In this document: one piece after another, positions 26,081 through 40,400 of the stretch | Position numbering within the stretch: the stretch's first letter is position 1 | Layout: each line of letters opens with the position of its first letter | Assembly: GCA_025786725.1 (NCBI GenBank) | Contig: JAHLTZ010000035.1 | Coordinates: 62,001 to 126,000, forward strand | Source of the DNA: Syncephalis fuscata | Lineage: Eukaryota; Zoopagomycota; Zoopagomycetes; Zoopagales; Piptocephalidaceae | DNA: 64,000 nucleotides | Direction: 5' to 3' | Made by a program: the position numbers and the translations under genes | Notes under the pieces: model-generated | The model's database searches: none | Seen by the model: the letters and a program-made list of their open reading frames with translations, nothing else | What the model was told of the DNA's origin: nothing

Positions 26081-29000
26081 ATGGTGCCTGAGAACTGTTA
26101 CACTGTAGTTCAGCCTGATTCGGGGCAAGACCAGCCCTCTATGCAGGAGCTGCGTACTGCACTAGAAAAAGGCAGCGACACGCTAAAGATTGCCACGTTG
26201 AAGCGTATCCTTCGTATGATGGCCAGTGGCGACTCATGTGAGGGCCTACTGATGCATGTTATTCGCTTTGTACTGCCCAGTAAAAACAAGACTCTAAAGA
26301 AGTTGTTGCATTTCTACTGGGAATTATGTCCAAAGACCAACGAGGATGGTAAACTTAAGCAAGAAATGATTTTGGTGTGGTAAGTTTTACTAATATTAGC
26401 CAGTCATCAATCATATTAAAATTAGATTTATTATTAATATTTACGTGTTTATATGCATTATTTACAATGATGTTGATGCAACATCAATAGCAATGCATTG
26501 CGTAACGATTTACAGCATCCAAATGAATATATTCGTGCTTCTACACTTCGATTCTTGTGCAAGTTACGCGAAGTGGAGATTCTCGAACCACTTGTACCAA
26601 CTGCACGTGCCTGTCTGGTAAGTACTTTATTTGACGCAGTTTATCCATCTCATCTTTGCTATCTGTATATAGGAACATCGCCATTCATACGTGCGTCGTA
26701 ATGCAGCATTTGCCGTCTATTCTATTTATAAAACGGCTGAACATCTTATTCCCGATGCACCTGAACTAATGCAAACCTTTTTAGTTGCGGTAATATATAT
26801 ATATATGACAGTGAAATGGTATATTTTTACTAATATATAACACATTTACTGCTTATTATTACTGTTATAACTGCACTACAGGAAGCCGATGTAAACTGCA
26901 AGCGCAATGCATTTATTATGCTCTGTAACTGTGCACCCGCAATAGCAGTTGACTATTTGAAGCAAGTCTACGGACAAGTGGCTAATTTCGATGAACTGAT
27001 GCAATTGGCCATTATTGAGTTCATTCGTAAGGATAGCCGTAACAACTTGGCTGAACGAGTAGGTCAATCTAATGCATTATTAATTTATATACTTGCTAAT
27101 ACCAATATTTAATATGACGATACTAGTCTCGTTATATTCGTTGTGTTGTTGATCTATTAAATGCTAAATCACATGCAGTCAAGTACGATGCGGCCAATAC
27201 GCTTGTGTCATTGACCCATAGTCCAGCTGCCATTAAAGGTATTTTAATAAATATATCATCAGTAGTGCTACATACTAATAATGCTATAAATATCATATGA
27301 TTAGCGGCTGCCGGATGTTATATTGAGTTGGCTGTCAAAGAAGCAGATAATAATGTCAAATTGATTGTACTTGAACGTTTTGGTGAATTGCACACTAAAT
27401 ACGAACATGTATTAGATGACAGTGTTATGGATGTTTTACGTGTATTGCATACGTAAGTAACAAGCATATACACAGTTTGTAATTGATTGATTGATTGATT
27501 AATGATACATTAGACCGGATATTGATGTTCGTCGTAAAACACTGGATATTGCATTGCAGTTAGCGAATAATCGTACAGTGCAAGATGTCGTTACACTGCT
27601 TAAAAAGGAGCTTAGCAAGTCACAAGGACAAGAGTATGACAAGGTAGGCAGAGTTGCAAACTATAAAGATGATAAAGTATACTAATATCGAATAAACTAT
27701 CATTAGAGTGCGGAATATCGTCAAATGCTCGTACAGAGCATTCATACTTGTGCCATTAAATTCCCTAATGTGGCAGCCGATGTTGTTCACGTACTTTTGG
27801 AATCATTGAGTGAAGCGCAAAATTCATCAGCTACTGATGTTATTGCCTTTGTACGGTAAGATGAACATGGTTTATGTAGCATTTGATAATAGAGCTGACC
27901 TATAATTGTAATCATTAGTGAAGTAGTAGAGAAGTTCCCAGAATTAAGGGCCGAGATTCTTGAACGTCTATTGGATGCATTTGAAGAATTGAAATCTGGC
28001 AAAGTATTCCGCGGTGCCTTGTGGATTGTTGGCGAATACAGTCTTACGGTAGAAAGTAGGTTATTGATACAATTATAATTAGTTATTTATATTTATATTC
28101 GTTATGTACTATTAAATAGGTTTGGATACAGCTTGGGACAAGATTAAACTCTGTTTGGGTGAATTGCCACTTCTTGCCTCGGAACAAGTAAGTGTTTATT
28201 GGCATATACACAACTATTACTAATGATAATGATAAAGCGTGCGTTAGATGCTGCTGATAAGTCAGATGAGTCGGACGAGAATAAACCAGTTGCAACGCCA
28301 GCTGCTCGCCGTATTCTTCCCGATGGCACTTATGCCAGCGAGAGTGCTTTAAGTGAAAGTAGCCGTGCATCCAAGGTGGAGGCAGTCAAGGCATCTACTA
28401 AGCCACCGCTAAGATGTAAGCATTTATACTAAACTAGTTTATTTAATATATCTTATATATTTTAAATTATTAGCTTTACTATTGACCGGTGACTATTTCC
28501 TCGGTACAGTATTGGCCACAACAATTGTCAAAATGGTGTTGCATTATGCAGAATTAAAGGTTGAAGCAAAGAAGCTGAATATACTACGCGCTGAGGTATG
28601 TATTGTATTATAAAGAATATTAATAGTATTTAGTATTTATTCATTTATTGTATGCATATATATATATATATATATATATGTTATAGGCTATGTTAATATT
28701 GACAGGATTCATTCGTATTGGCCGATCTGAATTCCCTTCATCTCCTATTGATGAGGACTCATACGAACGTATTCTTACATGTCTCCGTGTACTTGATCGT
28801 ATGGAAGACGGTGTAATCCATCAGGTATTTACACAAGATTGTAAACAAGCGTATATACGCATACTACAAGAGCACGAACGTATTGAGAAAGAAAAGAAGA
28901 AACAAAACAGCCATGATGTGGCTATACAAGCCGATGATCTAATTACATTCCGTCAATTCCATAAACGTGAAGGAGGCGATGCCGATGAGGTTAGTAGCTA

Positions 29001-30282
29001 TAGAATAATAGTTTATTAGGTCTAATCTACAAATAATGATTTAGTATGAGTTGGATGTGACACGTGCAGCTGGTTTAGATACACAAGGCGATTTGGGATC
29101 GATGTTGAGCCGTGTTGTCCAACTAACAGGTATCATATAAGAGAGTTTAACAAGTTATTGATATACTAATCTGACGAATAATAGGTTTTTCGGATCCAGT
29201 CTACGCCGAGGCCTATGTAACAACGCATCAATTTGATATTCTACTTGGTAGGATAATATATGAGTCTACTATTGCTATATTTACTTAATTGTTAAATTGA
29301 ATAGATTTGTTGGTGGTCAATCAAACGGGAGAAACGTTGCAAAATCTATCATTGAGTTTGCCACGTTAGGCGATTTGAAGTTGGTAGAGAAGCCAAGTCA
29401 ATACACGATTGCACCACACCGATTCCAAAGTATTAAAGCCAATATCAAGGTAGGCTATGCATAAGAATTGCAATATCATTTAATAACACACCTATTCGCA
29501 GGTATCATCGACCGAAGCCGGTGTTATCTTTGGTAATATCGTGTATGACCGAGCTGGTTCCTCAGACGGTAACTGTGTCGTTATGAGCGATATTCAAATT
29601 GATATTATGGATTACATTAATCCAGCCTCTTGTACGGAGAATCAGGTAATTTAATTGATATTAATTATTGTAGTCTTTACTAATGTATAACTTTTACTAT
29701 TTTTAATAGTTCCGTAGTATGTGGACTGAATTTGAATGGGAGAATAAGATTAATGTTGTAACTTCGCTTACGTAAGTAGTTAATTACTATAATAATGTAA
29801 ACTAAATACTAATATTTTGTGTATTAAGGGATCTACGTGAATATATGGAATTCTTACAAAAGCGTACCAATATGAAATGTCTTACTCCACCTCAGGCTAT
29901 GTCTGGTGATTGTGGCTTTTTATCTGCTAATCTATATGCTCGTAGCATCTTTGGTAAGCTATTTTATGTTTTACATACAGTATTAATACTAATGACACAC
30001 TATTATAATCCATAATAGGCGAGGATGCATTAGCAAATTTGAGTATTGAGAAACGAGGCGATGGTCCAATTACTGGTCATATTCGTATTCGTAGCAAGAC
30101 ACAAGGCATTGCGCTTAGTCTAGGTAAGTATAGCCATCATTATCATCGATAATAGTAATAATGAATAACAATTATTATTATCGTTTCTATTGTAGGTGAC
30201 AAGATTTCAAATGGTAAGTTTATAGATTAGTAAATATAACTAATATTAATAGTTTATTAATATAGCGCAAAAAACCATTTAA
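26081..30282 (+). CDS. Coatomer subunit beta (beta-COP, Sec26-like)
   Basis: Subunit of the COPI vesicle coat acting in Golgi-to-ER and intra-Golgi transport. The start [15 protein letters not shown] is followed by the adaptin-like HEAT solenoid ([57 protein letters not shown]). The charged linker with SASES-like [11 protein letters not shown] sits near 28240. The C-terminal appendage domain follows ([53 protein letters not shown]). The final exon, after an intron ending just before CGCAAAAAACC, gives NAQKTI and stop at 30280-30282. About 15 short introns. At about 29354 one base is missing: TCA TTG AGT TTG should read TCA TTG GAG TTT for LEFATLGDL. Because this gene is normally essential, an assembly deletion is the likeliest cause. 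Confidence 0.9.
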
Positions 30283-30399
30283 TTCATAATGATCTCTTCT
30301 GTTAACAGCCACAACAAAACACATTATGGAATAAATGAATATCGTTAAATAATTACAAATTAAAAGTATTTATTCAATATTGTAATCACTAGTATGTTA

Positions 30400-31381
<982 letters not shown>

Positions 31382-31633
31382 GATAGACAATAACGCTTAC
31401 TATTAATATTGTTGCTACTAAGAATAATGACTATACCAACAAAGAATTGCAAACAATAAACGATTAAGCCTACACGTAACTTTTTACACAATTTTATCCT
31501 ATTTAGTATGGAAACATGTGAACAAGTTTTTATTGTTTAAATATCGCCTGATGTCAATTTAGACCAATCATTAAAGCGTAATTTTAATTTACTATTAAGT
31601 TGACATCTTTATTTGACCTATCGGTTACGTATT

Positions 31634-33785
31634 CTAATACGTACGCGATGCTTCAAGTTCCGTTGTGTTACTGTCCAGTCGTGAACCAGGTGTACACGAT
31701 GTAGGGGCATTACTAGCACATTTACGATGGCAAACATAGCCACAGTCTAATAGAGTTTGGTTAGTGTCTATTAATCATCTATTGAACTCTAAATAACTTA
31801 CCATCACATTCCATAAATTTTTTAAATCCTGGCATCATGCCAAATCTTCGATTACATACAAGACATTTGCCCATAGTAAGCGATTTTACTACCGAGAATC
31901 GATGTGGTATGCTTCCCTGTGATTTTCCGTCTATATTGCATATTTTATATTAATTAATTGATTAATTTGCAATAAGTAATAAATTTAAATGTATCTACCT
32001 GGTGTATACTGATGATGATGATTACTTACTACACGAACCGTGGTTTGTGTATCTGTAGATAAACGATTGGAATTGGTAATTCGTACCGTTTCCATATCAA
32101 GTATCGATTGATCATCCACTGTATCGTCGTTTTCAGTTGTTGATCTAACATTTGTATCCAATGAAGGCCGGCTTTTATTTGGTCGATAAGTAGCAGTGCC
32201 CAAGTCATCTCGTTCAAATAATTGTAGGATTTTAGGTGCCATATGCTCCGTTGGATTGATATTCAAGTTGGCCGACGTATCTTCCACAACTAGATATCAC
32301 AGTTATATTTGTAATTAACTACAAATAAGTAAATAAATGGCACTACAAACCTGGTTCGGAAAAGGTGCCAACATGACCTGCGGCTGGGAATGCTCGTTCA
32401 AGAGCCCGTAATGATGAAAGAATTTCTGACCAGTTGGGCCGTGCTTCTTCAACTGCATCGGTACATTTTATGGCCAATTGAAGAAAGTCTTCAGGATAGT
32501 TGTCGGTAGCATGTAATCGAATGGTATCAGGATCCATACCAAAGCCAGGCATTTTACGTGTAAATGCACCAGAATCAGCGGTTCTTCGACAGATAAGTTC
32601 GCATAAAACAACGCCAAAACTAAAGATATCTACTGAAATGCCAAATTCCATTCCCTACATCATAATAATGATTAGTAATAAATGTAATCATCTATGGCAC
32701 ACTACACTCACCAGCATAATTTCTGGTGCCTTTAAGCATAATATTGATATCAATTATTAATAGCCATTAATTCATTAATTAATGTGTTAAATAGCTTACC
32801 ATATAACCATCCTATTATTATTAATTAGTTAATTAATTAGTTAATTAATTAGTTAGTTAGTTAGTGTGGTAAAACACTTTTACTTACTGTGCCACAATAA
32901 CTAATACGCTTCATTTCATCTTCATTTTGAGCAGCTATTCTATAGCAAATATAAATAACCGCCGTTTAATATTGTACTATTACCTACCTTGAGAAACCAA
33001 AATCACACACTTTAAGTCGATTATTTTCCGTTACTAATAGATTCTCGCCCTTGATTCCCTGTATACTATCATAGTCTATATAAAATAAATAAATACTACA
33101 GCATAACCTACCGATGAATGATATTTCTCGCATGAAGGAACGCCAAGGCCCGTGCCACATCGACAGCAAAACTAATACGCTGCGACCAAGGAAACAACCG
33201 TGATTCATCTTCAATCCACTAATAACGACAATAGTGATTATGATATCAATCCAATTAGAGTTATAACCAATGTAATATTGCTGCTTTAACATCATAGCGT
33301 ACTGTTTTTAAATTGCCACCTGATACAAATTCGGTAACAATAAAGAATCGGTCCTCGTGCTTGCACACGTCCATAAACTAAATATACGTATTTATTTAGC
33401 CATCCTGTACTATAATGGTATTTATACTATATCTATGTTATATTATATTACCTGAACAACATTGGGATGTCTTGCCGCTCTAATAACACCAATATTATAG
33501 ACTTGATAGCAAACAAGTGCACTACACTTACCGAAGCATATCCACCTCGCGTGTAAAATACTTTTCAAAATCAAACGCCGTATCTTGAAAGCATTCTTTA
33601 ATAGCTACTTCCGTCGCCTATCCTCGCCATAGCCTGTATCAGCAGTGGTCTACACTATAGACGGGCCATCTCTATCTTACCAAATACTCGCCGCGATGAA
33701 CGGCACCAAATAAACCCGACCCAATTTCCTCATGGAATTCAAGGTCGGTAAATTGAATACCATCATCTGAAGACGTTTCCGTCAT
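31634..33785 (-). CDS. TKL-type protein kinase with C-terminal C1 domain
   Basis: Start at 33785. The protein opens with DLEFHEEIGSGLFGAVHRGE (glycine loop), then TEVAIKE (beta-3 Lys), HPNVVQF, FIVTEFVSGGNLK, ALAFLHARNIIHR, KGENLLVTENNRLKVCDFGF (DFG), CGTDGYMAPEIM (APE) and ISVDIFSFGVVLCELICR. This pattern fits the LIMK/tyrosine-kinase-like group. A low-complexity linker (about 31990-32290) leads to a C1 zinc finger: HRFSVVKSLTMGKCLVCNRR and FMECD, then GYVCHRKCASNAPTSC, with the expected His/Cys spacing for diacylglycerol/phorbol-type or atypical C1 domains. Two very small exons (12 and 18 nt) encode DGYM and APEIML. At about 33057 one base seems missing in the exon that should supply the Asp of HRD before IKGENLLV. 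Likely a signalling kinase at membranes; substrates unknown. Confidence 0.8.
32815..32870. repeat. TTAATTAG-type tandem tract in a TKL kinase intron
   Basis: Repeated TTAG/TTAATTAG units in the intron just upstream (in transcript order) of the 12-nt exon. Confidence 0.7.
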
Positions 33786-34027
33786 TGTAACAACAATATA
33801 GTAAATAGACACAAAAGAAATAGAAGGTTACTACCAAACGACGACGACGAGAGAGAGAGAGTACACTGTAACAACAACGTGTGAAATACTATAGCGACAC
33901 CAACAACTAAGGTAATTGCTGTTGCTTTAATTAAATAGAACACTAATGAGGTGTAATAGGCGTATTGCTTATTAACTATGATAGAGGCATAATGAAGGCG
34001 CGTGACGGCCCCCCGCGTACCCATGCA

Positions 34028-34574
34028 TCAGGCGGTCAATGACCATGAATGACGTTTCCTAATTAAATCTACAGCACCGCGATATAATTGAATATCCAGT
34101 TCATTGACTTCTCGTACAAGTGTAGCCTGTAAACGATGGCTCATTAATAGATTGCTACTATCATAGTGGGTCGTGGCCTAATCGATATTAATAAATACTA
34201 TATTATTGCACTATTGCTTACTGTAGTTGTTGGTACAAGCTGTCCCATAAATTGATAGACACCATTGATACGATGTTCAAACACGCTAAGGATCGAGGTA
34301 TCTATAACGAGTTGCACTTTATTGTCTTCTATTAGGGCCTCACTCTGTTGTACATTATAATCAACAAGTCTATTGAGGGTCGTTGTTTATGTCACCGTCG
34401 GTAGTCAGTATGTAGAATGTATTAGTAAGATGACCCTACAACTTACCTGCCCGTTACTCGTAATGGCACTCCTTGCTTCGACCACTCTGTCAATAAAGCG
34501 TCGTTCAACTCGTCAACAAAAACAACTCGAGCTGACTTAGGTCTTGTATTAACGGGAAATGGAGCAGCATTCAT
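34028..34574 (-). CDS. TEN1-like telomere capping protein (CST complex)
   Basis: Three exons: 34447-34574, 34222-34369 and 34028-34177, giving 141 residues and a TGA stop. The layout is that of the small OB-fold TEN1 family: PLRVTGRLVDYNVQQSEALI (first strands), VQLVIDTSILSVFEHRINGV, YQFMGQLVPTT, and a C-terminal LQATLVREVNELDIQLYRGA helix. TEN1 works with STN1 and CTC1/CDC13 at telomere ends and in fill-in synthesis by polymerase alpha. The identification rests on the order of GR(L)xxYN, IxDTSxL, GxxYQFxGxL and VNELDxxLY motifs, so it is likely but not certain; another short OB-fold protein is the alternative. It lies just upstream of the TKL kinase gene on the same strand. Confidence 0.65.
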
Positions 34575-34849
34575 ACTGACACTTTCTGTAATCAGTCTAA
34601 ACAGAGAAAATGATTTATCGATTTATTAATGAATTCATTTAAACACTTTATCTATTTTTACTATTCTAATGGTAATGGTAATAAGAAACAATATTTATCT
34701 TTTACTTCTATTCAATATTTGATTATCTATATTTCTATTATTATACTTAACAAATAGTAAATAGATTTGGTTTATAACATATTTAATTATTGAAATGATA
34801 CATTGTGTTGTATCAATAGAAACTGAAACAATTAACAACTTTTATCTTG
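34575..34849. other. AT-rich spacer upstream of TEN1-like gene
   Basis: AT-rich; presumably the promoter of the minus-strand TEN1-like gene and the 3' end of the small frame beyond it. No further feature seen. Confidence 0.35.
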
Positions 34850-35118
34850 TTACTTGCCATAAGTACCATCTTTATATAGCTCACTCTTTATACCATCCAA
34901 TCTATCGTACAATAACCATACACGTGTATGATTATCATTATAATTTCCTGTAAATAGATCATAAATCGTAATCTTGAGTAGCACAGATGTGATACCGGAA
35001 CAGTCGGAATCTTTCACATACAAAAACCACCAATTCAACGTATTAACCGCCGTTTTTTCTTTTCTTTTTATCTTTTGACGTGTCGCCTTTTCACTGTTTA
35101 GTTTACGTTCAGTCCATA
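34850..35118 (-). CDS. Unrecognised small open frame, head-to-head with ATIC
   Basis: On the minus strand a frame stays open from just below the TAG at 35119-35121 to the stop at 34850, about 89 codons. Its text looks protein-like: ERKLNSEKATRQKIKRKEK, then WWFLYVKDSDCSGITSVLLK and DNHTRVWLLYDRLDG, ending KDGTYGK. No ATG lies in this frame, although an ATG in another frame sits at its beginning. The gene is either frame-damaged at the start, begins in an exon further upstream, or is spurious. I do not recognise a family. The ATIC start codon is only 24 bases away on the other strand. Confidence 0.35.
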
Positions 35119-35142
35119 ACTATCTACTTGTTCGGTGTCAAT

Positions 35143-37303
35143 ATGGTTCAAACTGGTATGTTGAATGGTTGTTGTTATGGTAAACTCGTGTTAATAATAA
35201 TATATTTATTGCTATTACTATTGTTTTGGTTATAGCTCTTTTATCGGTTTATGATAAGGCGGGTCTAGTGGAGCTGGCCCGTGAGTTGCAAGGCCTAGGC
35301 ATTCGTTTGGCTGGTTCCGGTGGCACGGCGCGTCTTATTCGCGAGGCAGGTCTTGATATTATGTAAGTAGTGCTGTAAGACGCACTTGTTATTTACTAGT
35401 TCAATATTCATATCTATTCATATCTATTCATATCTATTTCATTCATTGATTAGTGATGTATCCGATCTTACCCATGCACCAGAAATGCTAGGTGGTCGTG
35501 TCAAGACACTTCATCCAGCAGTTCATGGTGGTAAGTAGTTGACACTATAATCAATTAGCCTATTCATAATTGTAAATAGGTATATTGGCCCGTGATATTG
35601 CATCGGATGACGCTGATCTGGCTGCACAGCATATCGATAAAATTGATTTTGTCGTCTGTAATCTATATCCATTTAAAGAAACAGTGGCCCGTGAAGATGT
35701 CACCATTGCCGGTGCCGTTGAAGAGATTGATATTGGTGGCGTCACACTATTGCGTGCTGCCGCTAAGAATCATGCCCGTGTCACTATTCTATGTGATCCA
35801 ACTGATTACACTAAGTTTATTGAAGAATTAAAGGCATCTACTGGCGATAAAAAGGTCGTATCTGAAGATATGCGTCGCCATTGTGCACTCAAAGCCTTCA
35901 ATCACACTGCTGATTATGATGAAGCTATTTCAAACTATTTCCGTCAACAATATGCTGCCAATCAGTCGCAGTTAACACTTCGTTATGGTGCTAATCCACA
36001 CCAGAAACCAGCACAAGTATTTGTTAAAGAGGGTGAATTGCCCATTAAAGGTAATTACTATAGATTATATAGACTACACTATATTAATAGTTTATTAAAT
36101 ACTACACTTAGTATTGTCGGGTGCACCTGGCTATATTAATTGTTGGATGCTTTGAATGCATGGCCATTAGTTAAGGTAGGTTAAATAACATTATATGTTA
36201 TTATTATCGATAATTAATTCTATATACTTGTAGGAATTGAAAGCAGCTCTTAACTTGCCCGCTGCTGCTTCATTTAAGCATGTTTCTCCAGCCGGTGCTG
36301 CGGTTGGTCTACCGTTAAGCGATGTAGAGAAGCAAGTCTATATGGTAGAAGGCATTGAATTGTCTCCATTGGCCTGTGCCTATGCTCGTGCTCGTGGTAA
36401 GTAGTATAAAACGTACACCATTATATACTTATATAGACGGCGTACAGGTGCCGATCGTATGTCATCATTCGGCGACTGGATTGCTCTTAGTGATGTATGC
36501 GATAAAGCAACAGCACGTATTATTTCACGAGAAGTATCCGATGGTGTTATTGCCCCTGGCTATACTGATGAAGCATTGGAAATCCTACGTAAAAAGAAGG
36601 CCGGTAAATACACCGTATTACAAATGGATCCAAGCTACGAACCAGCCGATGTTGAAACCCGTCAAGTTTATGGGCTATCGCTGCAACAAAAGCGTAATAA
36701 TGAAGCTATTACTCCATCACTATTCACGAATATCGTATCATCAAATCAATCATTACCCGAATCAGCTGTACGTGATCTAGTGGTGGCCACTATTGCTCTA
36801 AAGTATACGCAATCCAATTCGGTATGTTATGCCAAAAACGGTATGGTAATTGGTCTCGGTGCCGGTCAACAATCACGTATTCATTGTACTCGACTAGCTG
36901 GTGAAAAGGCCGACAACTGGTGGATGCGTCACCATCCACGGGTACTTGCTTTTGACTTTAAACCAGAAGTGAAGAGGGCTGACCGTTCCAACGCCATCGA
37001 CTTGTATATTATCGATAAGATTGGTCAAGGTGCTGAACGGGCAGCTTGGGAATCGCTGTTTAATACGGTGCCTGAACCATTAACGGCCGAGGAACGTGCC
37101 AATTATCAGGCCCAGTTAGATGGTGTTTCTATTTCATCCGATGCCTTTTTCCCCTTCTCCGATAACATTCATCGGGCCAGTCAATCTGGTGTCAGCTATA
37201 TTGCTGCTCCAAGTGGCAGTGTACAAGATGGTGTGGTTATTGATGCGGCCAATGCTCATAATATGGTATTCTGCCATACAGCACTTCGTCTATTCATCAT
37301 TAA
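35143..37303 (+). CDS. Bifunctional purine biosynthesis protein ATIC (AICAR transformylase / IMP cyclohydrolase)
   Basis: Performs the last two steps of de novo IMP synthesis. The first exon is only MVQT plus one base (35143-35155). The N-terminal IMP cyclohydrolase domain follows ([56 protein letters not shown]). The transformylase domain has [32 protein letters not shown] (Lys-His catalytic pair), [13 protein letters not shown] and [20 protein letters not shown]. Two single bases are missing relative to the family. At about 36140, ATTAAT-TGTTG should give [14 protein letters not shown]. At about 37295, CTATTC-ATCATTAA should give the standard RLFHH end with stop at 37301-37303. Without repair the C-terminus would read into about 30 spurious residues. 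About six introns. Tail-to-tail with the coiled-coil gene. Confidence 0.88.
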
Positions 37304-37434
37304 TAATAGTAATCATCGTCATCATGATCGAGTAACAATAAACAAATGCGTTTATATAATATTTATAATAGTATTTATTATATTAATAATTAAATGACAG
37401 AAGTACAAGTTAATTAAAACAGATGTAAATCGAG

Positions 37435-40400
37435 CTAATAATGCGAATCATAACTCGAATGTGATGGTGGTGGTGGTGGTAATGGACGTCTATGCCGTAT
37501 TGAATAGGAAGGGCGTCGTTGTAATTGGTGTTGTTGTTGTTGTTGATATTGTTGTTCATATCGTTCATCGTGTAATTGCATAGCATCCATAGATAGAGGA
37601 CGAGATGGTAAAGTGGAGGTGGGACGTGAAAAGACACGTTGCATTGAAGGTGGTCTTACTACAGGGGGCGGACCTCGAGATGCGTGGTGATTAGATGGAT
37701 AAGCAGCCGTATTTGCCATCAAATACATAGATTGTTGTTGCTGCTGCTGTTGTTGATACTGATGATAGGATGGATGTTGTCCTGTATTACTACGTTGTCT
37801 TGATTGATGTGGTGCTGGTGGTAATAACGAAGAGGAGGACAAATCACCACGTCGTTGTTGTTGTGCTATAATCCACGATTCAGACAATAGTCTATTAATA
37901 GATTAATAAATAAATAGATTAGTAAATAATAATAGATTAATAGACTAGTTACTTACTGTAATCGTACAATGGCTATTACGGCATAGACAGCGGCTTTGAA
38001 TCGAGTTCTACTTGATGATTGGCGATAGATGGCACTATGTCGTGGTACTTGTACCATATCACTAATCATACGTAATACTTCTTGCTCACTATATAAATAA
38101 CATATATAAATATAAATATATAAACTAGTTAATTTGTCTATTAAATCTATTCATTAAGCTAATTTACCTTGATTCCATACCACCAATAATAAGTAAGAGA
38201 TATTGTTTTTGGAATTGGAAATCCATTCTGAAAGCTATTTCACGTTGACATTTGGCCTGCAAATATCTAATTTCACGTCCTAGTTTTCGTGTATCTTGAC
38301 GATGTTGTTGTTGTAACTGTTCCATTTGTTCGCCAGCATCTTGTTGTTTAATAATCCATTCATGCTAAATTAAAATAAAATATCAATATTAATAATGTAT
38401 ACTTGTATTTACATACAAACTTACTTCGTGTAGCTCTTGTTCTTGAGCAAGACGTGCCTCAAGATCAGCAATCTCTTCGGCTAATGCTCTATTCTCTTGT
38501 CCAAGACGGGTTATTTCCTGTATTAATTCCGGTTGCTATAAATATAAATATATATGTATTAGTAAATAGATTACATAATATAATTGTTGTATATTACTTG
38601 ATTCTGTTGTCGTTCCATATGTAATGTATCTTCTAATAGTTGTATATTGGATTGAGCTTGATGATACATTTCTTCAGCACGGGCTAATCGCTGTCGCAAT
38701 TGCTGTACTGCCGAGGAATTCCAACCAGTTGGACCGGAGCCACCACTCATAGCACTCACTGGACGACTACCCACGCTTAATTCTACATATCATATTAATA
38801 TCAATAGATAACATTAATAAACAACATTGCTAAATATCTATTTGTAATAGCTTACCATCAACAGCAGTGATACTAGAGGCATTATCTAAAATACTTTTTA
38901 ATAAACGTGGCGCTAATTTCTCCATGGTCATTAAGAAACTAGTAGTGGTACAGGTCATAGAGGCGCCAATCTCGCCCAATGCCTTCAAATCAACTCGATC
39001 CACTGTAACTACACCGGCAAACCGTGTACTGCCTAGACTTGATGGTACACGACTTACTGTACCTGATGGATCTTGCATTCCCGTTTGTTCTTCAAGATGT
39101 TGTTTTAATGCTGCATGTTCTTCCATCAATTCACGCATCTGTACACCAAATTCACGTAATTCAAGTAAAATATTCTGGCTAGTTGTAGGTTCAATATTGC
39201 CAGATTCATGTGTATAAGTAGCCGCTGATGTAGCAGACAATCCATCTCTACCACCACTTGAAGTGCGTGATACAGATCGACTCATAGAACGGCTTTGTCG
39301 TTCATTTGTTCGTTGTCGTTGCAATTGTTTTTGTTGATTTACAATAATACGACAAAGTCTATCCAATTCTACTAATGTTTCAGCATTAGTATGCAACACC
39401 GTATCGACATTCTGTTCCAACCTATATTTATTTAATAATAACCATATTAGTGTTCATATATTAATACTAATATATACATATATACATATATACATATACA
39501 TATATAATAACTTACATGGCACTTGTGTTTGATCGTGTATATTCTAATGTTGAATGATTCAAATCGATCTTTGCTTCATTTAATAATGCTGTTGTGGTCA
39601 CAGCATTTTTCTTTACCGCATCAAGTTCTCTAACCTTTTGTTCAAGCTCTTCTCTTACTAATGCTGTCATATTCTCGGCTACTCTGGTTGCTGCATCTCG
39701 TTCCTCTACCTTTTCATCAAGTTGTTGTAATTGACGCTCAGCTTCCATAAGCTGTAGATTCAATTGTTCCACTTCTGAATTACGCTCATCCAATTGCTGT
39801 TGACATAGCTCTAGCTGTGCCTGTAATGTCTGTGCCACATTTGTTGGATGTTGTGTCTCAAAGTCACGTAGCCACGTAACATCATTGCCATTATTCATCG
39901 TCATATCAGCTTCTTGATTCTAAAAACATTGTTAGTAATACAGCTATATTAATACACCACTATAATACTTACCAATGATAGTAAATCAATCCAATGAGGC
40001 TGTAATGGAACACCATTCATTTCAAGTTGCTCCAAAGTATCACGTAATGCTCGTTTTAATGGATCAACCATCGTAGAATGTTGTCCTATAGATGCTATAT
40101 TCGCCGATGGATGCGAGTGGGCCACTGAAGTAAAACGATGTTCAATCTCCAAGCATCGTTGTTGCCATTGTGCCAATTCATCATCACGCATTTCAATTTC
40201 CCGTGCTGCTTCTTCATAACAATGACGCAAACCTTCTTCTAATCCATACCAATGGCATCCTTTTCAACTCTTAATGTCGTTAGTTCTTGCTGTAATTTAG
40301 CCACTAAATCATCGGTGGCCTTCACCAATGGATGATGTGGACTGACATCAAGTAGACTATCGATATCAGGAATACCACGAACTCTATCGGTAAAGGCTAG

